NCBI GenBank assembly: GCA_965209015.1
Contig: OZ242367.1
Span: 1,736,001-1,800,000 of the forward strand
DNA from: Bin80 sp965209015
Lineage (GTDB): Bacteria; Bacteroidota; Rhodothermia; Rhodothermales; Bin80
Length of the DNA stretch: 64,000 bases
Direction: 5' to 3'
The translations under genes were made by a program, and so were the position numbers. The notes under the pieces were generated by a model. It did no database searches. It was given only the letters and a program-made list of their open reading frames with translations, and had not been told where the DNA came from. Below, one piece after another: positions 1 through 11,600 of this stretch (position 1 is its first letter; the number at the start of each line of letters is the position of its first letter).

Positions 1-513
1 CATAGGTATTCCTCGCAATTTGTGAAATGAAATGCGAAGAATACGAAGATGAGAGAGTTTTGAATAATACGACGCGTATATCCCCAAGCTATGAACTCAA
101 AAGGTCCAATCCAATGACGGAATGGGTGGCTCACATCAATCGTATTCAGTGGCTCACTTACGTCGTAATACTCACTCTAGCCCCGCGGAAGATCATATAC
201 TTTTTCTGCGCTCCAGTCGTACAAGAATATAGAGTTGCCTAACCATGATATCAACCGAGCATAATCTTAACACATATCCAGTTTCTAATTTTTAAGAGGC
301 AGTGTGACAACATGAAATGGATGGAACGCCTGTTTTCTTGGCTCACCCAGTTCTGTGATTCAAGAGTTTAGTTACTGAATGATTTTTTCTCACAGAATCA
401 ATTCAAAAAAACTTGGATGCGCAGGAAAGTATGCGTTTGATTCCCAAAAATATTGTATATTAATCACGTTGAATTTTTAGCTAATTTCCTTTAACCAAAT
501 TATAAATAATCTA
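1..513. other. Intergenic region with no supportable gene
   Basis: No reading frame here gives a recognisable protein. A 71-codon frame at 27-242 has no family motif and an unnatural composition. The last 100 bases before the ACP gene are AT-rich (about 440-513) and probably hold its promoter, but I cannot pick out a convincing -33/-7 pair by eye. Confidence 0.5.
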
Positions 514-741
514 ATGGCTAGTGTTGAACAACGTTTCAAGTCTCTCCTGCAGCGGCATCTTGGTATAACTGATTCTGCTGCAATGCACTCCACTCTCTCG
601 GATCTTGGAGTTAACTCCGTAGATGCCATTGCATTTCTGAAAGCAGTGTGCAAGGAGTTTGGAACGGACTTTAAGCCCGAGGATGTGGCGAATTTTGCGA
701 ATTTACAAGCGGCTGTTGATCACATTGAAGCATCCGCTTAG
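514..741 (+). CDS. Stand-alone acyl carrier protein
   Basis: A 75-residue discrete acyl carrier protein that would carry acyl chains as thioesters on a 4'-phosphopantetheine arm in the cytoplasm. The phosphopantetheine site is visible as DLGVNSVD with Ser35 as the attachment residue. Most ACPs have DSL at this place, so the NSV form is divergent. The length matches free type II ACPs. The start ATG follows an AT-rich stretch, and a strong terminator lies 19 bases after the stop, so it appears to be transcribed alone. It lies 1.9 kb upstream of, and on the same strand as, a type I PKS that ends in KS-AT without its own ACP, so it is a good candidate for an in-trans partner of that second KS (inference). 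It is too divergent to be assumed to be the housekeeping fatty-acid AcpP. Confidence 0.85.
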   Translation: MASVEQRFKSLLQRHLGITDSAAMHSTLSDLGVNSVDAIAFLKAVCKEFGTDFKPEDVANFANLQAAVDHIEASA

Positions 742-759
742 ATACCTTCTGGTGTCGTA

Positions 760-793
760 AACCCAGACTTTTTTAGATCTGGGTTCTTTTTTG
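760..793 (+). terminator. Rho-independent terminator after the ACP gene
   Basis: An 8-bp perfect stem (AACCCAGA at 760-767 with TCTGGGTT at 778-785), a 10-nt loop and a run of T starting at 787. It ends the ACP transcript 19 bases after the stop codon and separates it from the hydrolase. Confidence 0.85.
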
Positions 794-963
794 CAGATTT
801 TAGTGAGCGTTGGCTGGGTTAAGACGATTGCTCTTTCTCCTGATTGAGAGCATGGAGCCGCGGTATTTTTTTGAAGTATTATTTGTACATGGTGGAGGGG
901 GATGACTCGTGAATAGAGTATGCTCCGGCAACTCCGTTTACATTTCTTGATTATTCATTGGGA

Positions 964-1899
964 ATGGTGTCAAAGCAGGATTCGGATGAATGCGTTGACC
1001 GTAAAGTTTGGTTAGTGCCCGAGCCTCATTCAGTTCAAGAGGTATCCATGAATGACGGTGCCTCAGTAATCATTCGGCGTCATGGAAATCCAGAGGGCCC
1101 CCGTCTGGTCTTGAGTCATGGCAATGGTCTGGCAATAGACCTCTATTATCCCTTCTGGTCTTGTTTCTTGAATGACTTTGATGTCATCGTATTTGACCTC
1201 AGAAATCATGGATTGAATCCGGTCGGAGACTTAAAGAGTCATAATCTGGCGTCATTTGTGCAGGATTTTGATCCGATCGTAAAAGCAATCAATCGTCATT
1301 ATGGCCCCAAACCAAGCATAGGGATCTTTCATTCGGTTTCTGCCCTTGCGGCGTTACAGCCATTTTGTAAACCGGATATATTTTCGGCGCTTGTTCTTTA
1401 TGATCCCCCCTTATGTAAGGGAGGCAGGAGCTATGCAGAATATGAAGCAGCAGCTAATCGGCTTTCAGAATTAACCCGAATCCGCACAAACAAATTTCCA
1501 ACCAGGGATAGCTTGGCAGAGATCCTTCCCTATCTTCCAAGTTTTCAGCGGGTTGTTCCAGGCGTCTACAAACTCCTCGCAGAGACGACTCTTCGAGAAT
1601 GCATGGATGATGAGGGGTATGAGTTGTGTTGTCCACCCCAATATGAGGCGCAGATCATGCAGTTTTCTGGGAATTTCGCCGTACTCGTGGAGTTTGATCA
1701 CATTCAATGTCCGGTGAAAGTTCTAGGCGCAGATCCTACGTTACCGTACTCTTATTTACCGACCTACGATCTGGGGTATGTGGTAAAAGTGGATTATGAT
1801 TTTATTCCTGAATCAACCCATTTACTTCAACTTGAACAACCGGAAAAATGTGCTGAGGTTGCTATAGAGTTTCTGAAAGAGCACAAACTAATGAACTGA
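964..1899 (+). CDS. Alpha/beta-hydrolase fold protein
   Basis: A protein of about 311 residues with the alpha/beta-hydrolase plan: an oxyanion-hole segment (SHGNGL), a strand followed by DLRNHG, a nucleophile elbow (GIFHSVSAL, Ser124 counted from the ATG at 964) and a C-terminal catalytic-His segment (ESTHLLQLEQP). The elbow is unusual: the second Gly of GxSxG is Ser. An in-frame TTG lies two codons upstream at 958; ATG 964 is preferred. Enzymes of this fold act as thioesterases, acyltransferases, esterases or lactonases. Because it lies between a free ACP and a PKS that has no thioesterase, release or transfer of the PKS product is a reasonable guess, but the sequence does not show the substrate. 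No signal peptide is seen, so it is probably cytoplasmic. The gene is alone in its transcription unit as far as can be seen. Confidence 0.75.
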   Translation: MVSKQDSDECVDRKVWLVPEPHSVQEVSMNDGASVIIRRHGNPEGPRLVLSHGNGLAIDLYYPFWSCFLNDFDVIVFDLRNHGLNPVGDLKSHNLASFVQDFDPIVKAINRHYGPKPSIGIFHSVSALAALQPFCKPDIFSALVLYDPPLCKGGRSYAEYEAAANRLSELTRIRTNKFPTRDSLAEILPYLPSFQRVVPGVYKLLAETTLRECMDDEGYELCCPPQYEAQIMQFSGNFAVLVEFDHIQCPVKVLGADPTLPYSYLPTYDLGYVVKVDYDFIPESTHLLQLEQPEKCAEVAIEFLKEHKLMN

Positions 1900-2608
1900 A
1901 CTGGTGAAGTTCTTCGGCAAGAACTCCATTGAGTACATTTTCACAAAAACTTGTCTGTGATCTATATCAGCGAATACAGTATCAGATTTATTCTACCAGC
2001 AGCAAAATGACGTATTCACGGAGCAGAATGACAGGGGGAGTATGGTAATATGGATCATCTTGAAATGCACAATTCTATCAAGAGTTAGCAGCTCCAACTA
2101 TAAACCTCCATGAACTCATGCTAGCCGATCTATACTGATTCGTTTGTCAAGTGTGACAGTCTTTGCTGTCGGTCTCTGTATTCCAGACTCTGTATAGGTT
2201 TCCCTATGATAGATAAAGTATGACCATTCACCATTTGTGGAAACGACTATAAGAGACGATTTTGCCATCTATCGTCTTGATTTACTTTTGAGACAGATCG
2301 TTCAGCGCTTGGACAGCCTCTTGCTCAGTCCTGAGACCAGATTTGAGAAATGCTTTATTCATCTTTGAGTCTCTCAGTTCTGATTCGGTTTATTTAATGG
2401 GGATCATTGATTTTTTGGTCGGAACCCCTACAATTAGGACGTATTTATGTTAGAAGATTTTTGTACATTTTTATACGACTTCACTGTTGCTGTTCACTCT
2501 CATTTTCACTAAAGAGTTGTGCGTAGTACGAAGTGAGGCAGTTCCAAAATCCGGTTTCGCGATTTACTTCCTGAATTCCTAGGATATTATTTGAATTAGA
2601 GGTTCAAT
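1900..2608. other. 709-bp intergenic region upstream of the PKS
   Basis: No coding sequence is recognised. A 7-bp hairpin just after the hydrolase stop (AGTTCTT 1908-1914 with AAGAACT 1919-1925, loop 1915-1918) lacks a T-tract and is at best a weak terminator. The rest is AT-rich and should hold the PKS promoter and leader; its length, more than 600 bp, leaves room for regulation, but no operator is identified. Confidence 0.4.
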
Positions 2609-5600
2609 ATGGATCATACAGGTATTGCAATTGTGGGGATGGCATGCCGCTTTCCCGAAGCTCCAAATATTACGGCATTCTGGGATCTATTGCTTTCAGG
2701 TAGGAACGCCGTGAAAGAGATATCACCTGGTTCGGGCAACCGACGAGTTGATGAACTGTTTTCGCAGATTTCAAATCCTGGGGATGCCTGCCGATTTTGG
2801 GCTTATGTGGATGAGATTGATCAGTTTGATCCTTCGTTCTTCCGCATTTCACCCGTAGAGGCCGAATGGTTGGATCCCCAACACCGCATGATGCTGGAAA
2901 CCAGCTGGCATGCCTTGGAAGATGCTGGAATCAATCCCCTCTCTCTGAATCAAAGCCTCACAGGAGTCTACACAGGGATTAGCAATGACGAATACAGGAT
3001 GCTCGTGGTGGGATCTCAGAAACCGTCTGGCGCAGCAGCGAGTCTTTATTCCCTGAGCGGTACCAATTTGAATGGAACCAGCGGTCGCGTCTCATTCTTC
3101 CTAGACCTCGTAGGTCCGTCCAAAGCTGTAGATGCAGCATGTGCATCTTCTTTGGTTGCTGTACATGATGCGATATCTGATTTGCAGCAACATCATACCG
3201 ATATGGCGATTGTTGGTGGGGTTCAGGCGATTCTGAATGGACATATTTTCGCACTTCGCTCCGAGGCGATGATGCTTTCCCCAGACGGAAAATGCAAGAC
3301 ATTTGATGCGAATGCAAACGGATATGTGCGGGGGGAGGGTTGTGGTGTCGTGATTCTTAAGCGCTTGAGTGATGCCAAAAAAGATGGAGATCGAATCTGG
3401 GCTGTCATTCGTGGTTCAGCCGTGAACCACGGTGGAACCAGTAGCGGGCTGACCGTCCCACATACTCCGGCTCTGGAAAGTGTGATGGAAACAGCATTGG
3501 CACGGGGAGGACTTGAACCCTCGGCGATTGGATATGTAGAGGCGCACGGTACTGGAACGGCAGTGGGAGATCCCATCGAACTTGACGCCGTGACTGCCGT
3601 CTACGGTCAAGAGCGCCCAAAGGAACATCCTTTGCTGATTGGCTCTGTCAAGACGAATATGGGACATCTCGAGTCCGCTGCCGGAATAGCAGGATTGATC
3701 AAGGCTGCTCTGGTACTGCACCACGGTACCATCCCGAAGCACCTACATTTTGAAACCCCAAACCCCAGCCTTGACTGGGATCGTCAATCTCTGCGGGTAA
3801 CATCCTCTATGATGGAGTTCCCATCTGTTGATCATCAGCCGCGTTGTGTAGGTGTAAACTGCTTTGGGATCTCGGGGACGAATGCTCATGTCGTTGTTGA
3901 AGAATACCTTACCAAAGAGCAGGATAAAGGGCGGCCACCTACAAGTGTAAGGGTCACTCTGCCAAGCCGGCTGGAGCATCTGAGCATGTTAGAAGGGATC
4001 CAGTCTTCCCGTACGGTGCGTATGCTTCCACTGTCCGCCAAGTCCGAACTTGCATTAAAAGATTTGGCAGCACAATATCTTCGCTGGATGGACGAGCATG
4101 CCACGGATAGAGATGATGCATCGCTCGCGGATATGGCATGGACTGCCAGCATTGGACGAAATCATTTTGACTGGCGAGAAGGTATTCTCTTTGAGAATCT
4201 GGATATGCTGGAAAAGAATCTTCGTAGACTATCAAATAGAGATTCAATTGAGAAACCTGTGACGGCTACTCGAATCGCGTTTCTTTACACTGGGCAAGGA
4301 AGTCAGTGGACAGGTATGGGACGGTCGCTCTATGAATCTGAGCCGGTAGTAAAAGCTGTATTGGATCAGTGTGAGCAGATTTTTCAAAAAATCCGTAAGA
4401 AATCACTACTGGATGTGATGTTCGGCCGTATTGCAGATGACATGAGTGATACCGCATGGGAGCAACCAGCACTCTATGCACTTGAGTGTTCATTAACTTC
4501 CCTCTGGGCCAGTTTAGGAATCAATCCCCATATCGTGATTGGTCACAGCGTAGGGGAAATTGCTGCTGCACAAGCCGCGGGCGTATTCAGTTTGGAAGAC
4601 GGGATGCGATTCGCCACCGCTCGCGGTGATATACTTTCTAATACCGCACCGGGAGGCATGGTAGCGATTTTTTCTTCCACGTCCCAAGTAGAATCTGTGA
4701 TCCAAAGAATGAATGAATCCTCCGAGGGTGCTGGACTATGTATCTCGGTGGATAATGGAACGCACCGAGTAGTGAGTGGGCCATCGGAAGATATAAATCG
4801 GATTACAGAACACTTTGCATCGGAGGGAGTCCGAGCAGTTCGATTGAATACGAGCAAAGCCTTTCACAGCGCTCTTATAGAACCGGCTCTAGATTCCTTA
4901 GAGGCTTCGTTAAAAAAAATTGATGTTCATCCGCCTACACTCCCTCTGGTGAGCAACCTGACAGGCCAGATTGTGGAATCAGACAAAAAGTTGGATGGTC
5001 GTTATTGGAGACAGCATGCACGCCATCCCGTGAATTTCGCCGATGGAATCAAAGCGGTTGCAGAACATGATATAGATGTCATCATAGAGATTGGTCCGCG
5101 GCCGGTATTGACCAATATGTGTCAGGCCGCTTGGCCGACATCGGTCGCCGCACCGAAAATATTTCCCAGCTTATATCCAGATGATAGCTCTGGATTGGGT
5201 ATCATGCAAACCGTCGCAGAGGTATATCGCATGGGATTCCCTGTTCACTTCCCCAGCCTCTTTACCACGGAACAGCGCCGCCGTATTTCTCTGCCGAACT
5301 ACCCGTTCCAGAAGAAACGATACTGGATTGAAACTGCCAAGCACCATCGCACTACCGCCGGACACCCTCTATTGGGGGTTCGCCATGAATCTGTTCGTGG
5401 TGAAATTACCTACGAGACTGAGCTATTCAAGTCGGATCCGGTGTGGATGAGTGATCATCAAGTATTTGGACGTGTCATTGCGCCTGGTGCTCTCTATGGA
5501 GCAATGGCAATGGTGGCATCTCAAATAGAGTTCGGAACTGCGATGATTGAACGAGTGCAATTTCATAGCCCACTCGTTTTTTCTGAGAATGAGTCTGATG

Positions 5601-8600
5601 ATGAGAAGGGTAGAAAAGTACAAATCCTTATTGATCCAGCTGAATCTCTGGACTCACGTCAGGTTCAAATTTTCAGCAAAGATGAACATGAGGGAGAATG
5701 GACCCTGCATGTGCAAGGTCATATTCCGCTCAGACCAGCAGCACCTCGCCTTGAATCCTCTGAGAGAATAGATTCCGAACAGATCAAGGCCAATTTGTCA
5801 CCGATTGATGTAGCATCTTACTATCAGGCCAGAGCACGGACCAAAATCAGTTTGGGCGCATCCTTCCGCACACTTCAACGACTCTGGTCTCGCCCTGGGG
5901 AAGCACTCGGAGAAATATTGCTCACACTCCCCCAAGATTCAAACGAAATTCACCCCCTGCTACTGGATGGGTGTTTTCAAGTGGTCGCTGCTGCCCGTAA
6001 TCCCTCTGAAGAGGGGGAAGTCACTTATCTACCCTTCGGCTGGGAACGATTCTCTCTATCTGGACCCGTGCCAGAGCAACTTCTATGTCATGTTCAAGTC
6101 AGTGACGGCTCGTTAGAAAAGGATGGATCCCCAGAGGTCATCCGTAGCCAAATATGTATCTATACTATGGAGGGGGGGCCGGTAGGTGAGTTGAGTGGAT
6201 ACATGGTCAAGCGTGCAACCCAGGCTGCTATGCTCGCAGCCATAGAGGGCATTGATGATTTACTCTATGAGGTGGTCTGGCGATCCAAACCGCTGACCCC
6301 GCGCGTACTCCCCGCTGAATTTTTACCTTCCCCAAGTGAGGTCGCCGGTCAATCAGGACTCCTATCAACATATCTTACCGAGGAAGGCGTTGAACCTGAC
6401 GAACGAACTTCCCTGCTCAGTGATTTAGAGAGCTGCTCACGATTAAGAGCATTACTAACCTTGGACGCACTGGGGTGGAAGCGCAGGGTGGGAGATGTGA
6501 TTGTTGCCGAAGATCTGCAGCAACAATTGGGGGTGATTAAGGAACATACACGGCTCTTTCGTCGGATGCTGGAAATGCTGGCCAAGGCTGGCATTCTTCT
6601 TGAAAAAAATGGTCGTTTTGAAGTGAAGATTGCATCTGGAGATCCTCTACCAGATGAAATACCGACCGATATAGACTCCTTTCTCACGGAAATGGCGAGG
6701 AAGTATCCCCATGGGGCCACAGAGATTGGACTTTTTTCTCGATGCAGCGGTGCACTGGTGGATGTTCTTCATGGTAAAGCCGATCCACTCACACTCTTGT
6801 TTAGTAGTGGAGATCCGACTCCGGGAGATCTGTATCTCAAGGCCCCTGTCGCGCGTGCGGCAAACCGGATCCTGAAAGAGACGATCCAATCCCTTATAGC
6901 AAATCTTCCTGCAGATAGGCATCTTCGGATTATTGAGGTGGGAGCAGGTACAGGATCTGCCACAGCAGCCATACTTCCAGAACTCCCAGAGGGACAATTT
7001 GACTATACGTACACGGATATCTCGGCAGGCTTCTTTGCGGAAGCTAAGAATCGATTCAAAGATTTTGAGAAATCCTTGATTTACCGTGCACTGGATATAG
7101 AAAAGGATCCGATTGAGCAGGGATTTGATCCCCAAGGGTATGATTTATTAATTGCTGCCAATGTATTGCATGCAACTCGGTACCTGAATGAAACCCTCAC
7201 CCATTGTCAGCAACTTCTCACGCCGTTAGGCCAGATTGTCGCGTTGGAAAATATGACCGGTTACGGTTGGATGGATCTAACCTTCGGTCAGTTAGATGGT
7301 TGGTGGAGGTTTGCCGATGATTATCGTCCTCACCATGCTCTTGCAAGTCCTGAGATATGGCGGCAGGCACTGGCAGACACTGGATTCGGTGAAACGGAAA
7401 TTTTGGGTTTGGATGAATCTGATCGGTCGGCAATCCCAGATAAGGGGATCATCGTAGTTCAGGGGACTTCGGAAATCACAGAACCTCCAGGTGTCTGGAT
7501 CATTGCTGCTGATAACGGAGGTACTGCCGACTTACTGGCCACCGAGTTAGCCAATCACCAGCAGACCGTTGTTCTGGCCTCTTCCGATCAGGTGGAGATT
7601 GAGGAAAGAGATCTCACGGAGGGAATTATTCAAGCATCTGTGGACATGGAAGTCCGAGCGTCTTGGTGCTCACTATTTGAGAGTATTCCCAAGAATATCC
7701 CCCTTTGTGGTGTGGTTCATCTACTCGCACTTGATGGACAGGGTGCTGATGCTACGACCAATGAAATGGCGGCAGATGTGCAGCGCATAACGGCTAGCGC
7801 TCTGGCGCTGACGCAGGCAGTACTTGATTCAAATCTGTCCTTGCAAAACGGTATTTGGTATGTCACGCGAGGAGTCCAAGTATTAGAAAGAGAACGTACC
7901 GCACAATTAGCCGGCGCTACACTGTGGGGCTTCGGTAAAGCATTATCCCGAGAAGTGACACACTTGCAGCCCCGAATGATTGATCTCGATTGTGGTGAGT
8001 CTGTACCTATCTCTGAATTATCGCTTGAATTACTGTCTCCTGATCTTGAAAACCATATTGCGTTTCGTTGGGGTTCTCGCCAAGCTGCTCGTTTAGTCAA
8101 AGCGAGCTCTGAGCCTCATCGACTCCTCTTGCCAGAGGATTCGGCTTGGGGACTTGTGCCCAACCCAAGTGGGATCTTGGATAGTCCTTCGATCAAAACT
8201 CTGCCATCTCGGCCATTGGAACCCAAAGAAATTCGAGTGGCTGTGCATGCGTCAGGGCTGAATTTTTGGGATGTATTTCGCTCTCTCGGGTTTATAGAAG
8301 AGGGAGATCTTGGTCGGGAAATGGTTGGAACCGTTTTAGATGTAGGGGAAGAGGTCTCTACAATTGAGGTCGGGGATCGCGTGGTAGGGCTCGGGTTTGG
8401 CGCATTTGCATCCGAGATGATCACTCGGGAGGAGTTGGCCGCTCAGGTACCATCAGGATTTTCTGCAACAGAGTTAGCTACCCTTCCCAGTGCGTTCGTA
8501 TCAGCAGCATTATCGTATGAGTATTCTGGACTTGAACGGGGAGATCGGGTCTTGATTCATGCAGGTGCTGGTGGAGTAGGGCTTGCTGCTATTCAGCTAG

Positions 8601-11600
8601 CTCAGGCCTCTGGTGCAGAAGTATTTGCTACGGCAAGCCCTCCGAAACAGGACTACCTTCGGTCACTGGGAGTGGAGCATGTATTCAATAGTCGCGAAAC
8701 TGATTTTGGACAGCAAATCCTGGATGTTACGGGCGGTGCCGGAGTAGACATTATACTCAACAGTCTCACGAGTGAAGGTTTTATTGAAGCAAGTCTCTCC
8801 TGTCTCTCTCAGGGAGGACGATTCATAGAAATGGCTCGGCGTGACATCCTCACCAAAGAGGAAATGGCCCTCCAACGAGCTGATGTGAAGTACGAAATTC
8901 TAGAATTGGATGTTTTGAAAAAAACGGATCCAGACTGGGTAGGCAGGGTCCTGCGAGATCTGTTAGGTCAACTCTCATCCGGAGAAATTCAACCGCTAAC
9001 GCACAGTCGGTGGCCACTTGCTGAGGCAGGATCTGCTCTTCGGTTCATGCAATTAGCGCGTCATGTTGGCAAGATTGTCGTGTCTAGTGCTCCAATGGCT
9101 CACGGGCCGTTACGGTCAGATGGCACTTATTTGGTTACTGGGGGGTTGGGAGGAATCGGCTGTGCTGTAGCTTACTGGCTGGCCGATCTGGGTGCAGGCA
9201 CAATTGCACTGAATGGTCGGCGCCCGCCAGATGCGGATGCACAGGAAATGATTGATCAGCTTCGTAGCCGCGGTGTAACTGTTCGAGTGGAGATCGCCGA
9301 TGTAACTGATACGGCTGCTCTGGACAGTATGATGCATACGTTGGAGAAGGAAGCCCCTCCAATTGCAGGAATCATTCACAGTGTTGGGGTCCTCTCTGAT
9401 GGGGCTCTTGGCAACCAAAACTGGGATCGGTTTGAACAAGTACTTTGGCCCAAGATAATTGGAGCATGGCATCTGCATCGTTTGACTATGGACCAGGATG
9501 TGGATTTCTTTATCCTCTTTTCAAGTAGGGTAGGGGTCCTTGGGAACCCCGGACAATCCAATCACGCGGCTGCCAACGCATTTTTAGACCAACTAGCAGC
9601 CCATCGTCAATCCATTGGTCTCCCGGGACAATCAATTGCATGGGGGGCTTGGTCAGAGATCGGTGAAGCAGCAGAGCAGAAGGAGCGAATTGAAGAGCGT
9701 CGATCTGCCCTTGGAGGACGCTGGTTTACTCCACAACAGGGGATCCGTGCACTTGACAAAGCAGTCCGTCAAGATGTAATGCATTCAGTAGTTATGGCCA
9801 TGGATTGGGCGATATTCAAGGACGCAATTGATGATCGTCCAGCCTTTTTGGAGGATCTGTTGGCGGACACTCCTGAAAAAGAAGAAAAGGCACCTTCGCA
9901 GGCCGACAATCTGATTGCAATGCTTCGGCAGACATCAATTGCTGAGCGGGAAAGAGAGCTCATCTCATTCCTACAAGGGGAACTGCAAGCGGTGCTCCAT
10001 TTATCTGATACACCTTCGCCTTCTATAGGATTTTTTGATTTAGGCATGGATTCTCTCATGGTCGTAGAGTTGCAGAATCGGCTGAATCGTGCACTGGAAG
10101 GTGAACATGTTGTTTCGAATACGGCCGTATTTGACTATCCCAATATTACGCTCCTTGCCCAGCATTTAGTGGAGGAGTTGGGAGAGATCAGCGCTGCTGC
10201 CCCCGCAGAGGTCAAGGTTGTACCGAAAAGGGATGAGCCAGCAAAAGATACCAGTAATCAGCTGGAGCAAATTGCCGTGGTAGGTATGGCATGTCAGTTA
10301 CCTGGCGCCCCCAATCTTGCCACATTTTGGGATTTGCTTGAGGGAGGCATTGACGCTGTGACAGATGGAAGGAGTGATGGAGGCCATTGGGATGGTGCCG
10401 TTGGAGATCCTGCCTTGGAGAGTAGCTTCTTTACTCGGGGTGGCTTCGTTGACCAATTGGATTGGTTTGATGCTGATTTTTTTGGAATCCGGCCCATTGA
10501 TGCCCACAAGATGGATCCACGTCACAGACTCTTGCTGGAGACGAGTTGGCATGCATTGGAGAGCGCTGGGATTGATCCCGAGACTTTGAAGAGTAGTCAG
10601 TCGGGTGTATATGTTGGATTGGGCAGTAGCGAGTACCGTGATTTGATGACTAATCATGATCAGCAGAGCAATCACTTTTTCGGTACATCTGGAAGTATTG
10701 CACTGGGACGGGTTGCTTTTGTGTTGGGACTCATGGGGCCTGCTATTCCAGTAGACATGACCTGTGCATCCTCACTTGTAGCAATCCATCAGGCTGTAAC
10801 TGCTCTCCGACGTGGAGAAGTGGATCTCGCACTTGTTGGAGGTGTGCACGCTATTCTCTCTCAGTCTACGGCGACGTTCATGGCCGACTATGGTATGTTG
10901 TCTCAAATTGGAAAATGTCAGACCTTTGATGCAGATGCAGACGGCTTTGTCAGGGGCGAGGGGTGTGGTATCGTTGTCTTGAAACGACAAAGTGATGCAG
11001 AATCAGATGGTGATTCTATTTGGGGGTTGATACGTGGATCTGCGGTGAATCAAAACGGAGTCAGTGCCGGTCTCACGGTACCAAATGGTCTGGCGCAGGT
11101 GCGGGTCTTGAGAGATGCTCTTGATCGGGCTGGGATCGCACCTTCTGAGGTTGATTATCTGGAAGTTCATGGTACAGGATCGCCTTTGGGTGATCCGATA
11201 GAGGTGAATGCAGCTGCAGAGGTATATGGAGAGGGGCGTGAGGCAACGCGCCCTTTAATCATGGGAACGGCAAAAACAAATATTGGTCATCTTGAAGCGG
11301 CGGCGGGCATTGTCGGTTTGATCAAGGTAATGCTTTCAATGAAACAGAGGAGCATTCCGCGTCACTTACATTTCAAGACTCCAAATCCACATATAGAATG
11401 GGATCGTTTACCCGTGCGGGTGGCATCTGAGGCTATATCTTGGCCTGACACGAATGGTCGGCCACCTCGGGCAGCAATTAGTGCCTTTGCGGTTTCGGGG
11501 ACGAATGCGCACGTTGTGGTTGAAGGCTCTCCCATGGCTGATGAGAATTCTGTACCAGACCTGACCTTTGGCCCTGAACGATTCGTTTCTGTGTCTCTTC

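Noticed and set aside
27..242. 71-codon open frame at the left edge
   Set aside because: No family motif, odd composition and no sign of a ribosome site; likely chance.
1908..1925. Hairpin after the hydrolase gene as an intrinsic terminator
   Set aside because: The stem is only 7 bp and no T-tract follows.
10270..11540. Second KS considered as an inactive KS0
   Set aside because: Cys2719, His2854 and His2894 are all present, so it should be catalytically competent.
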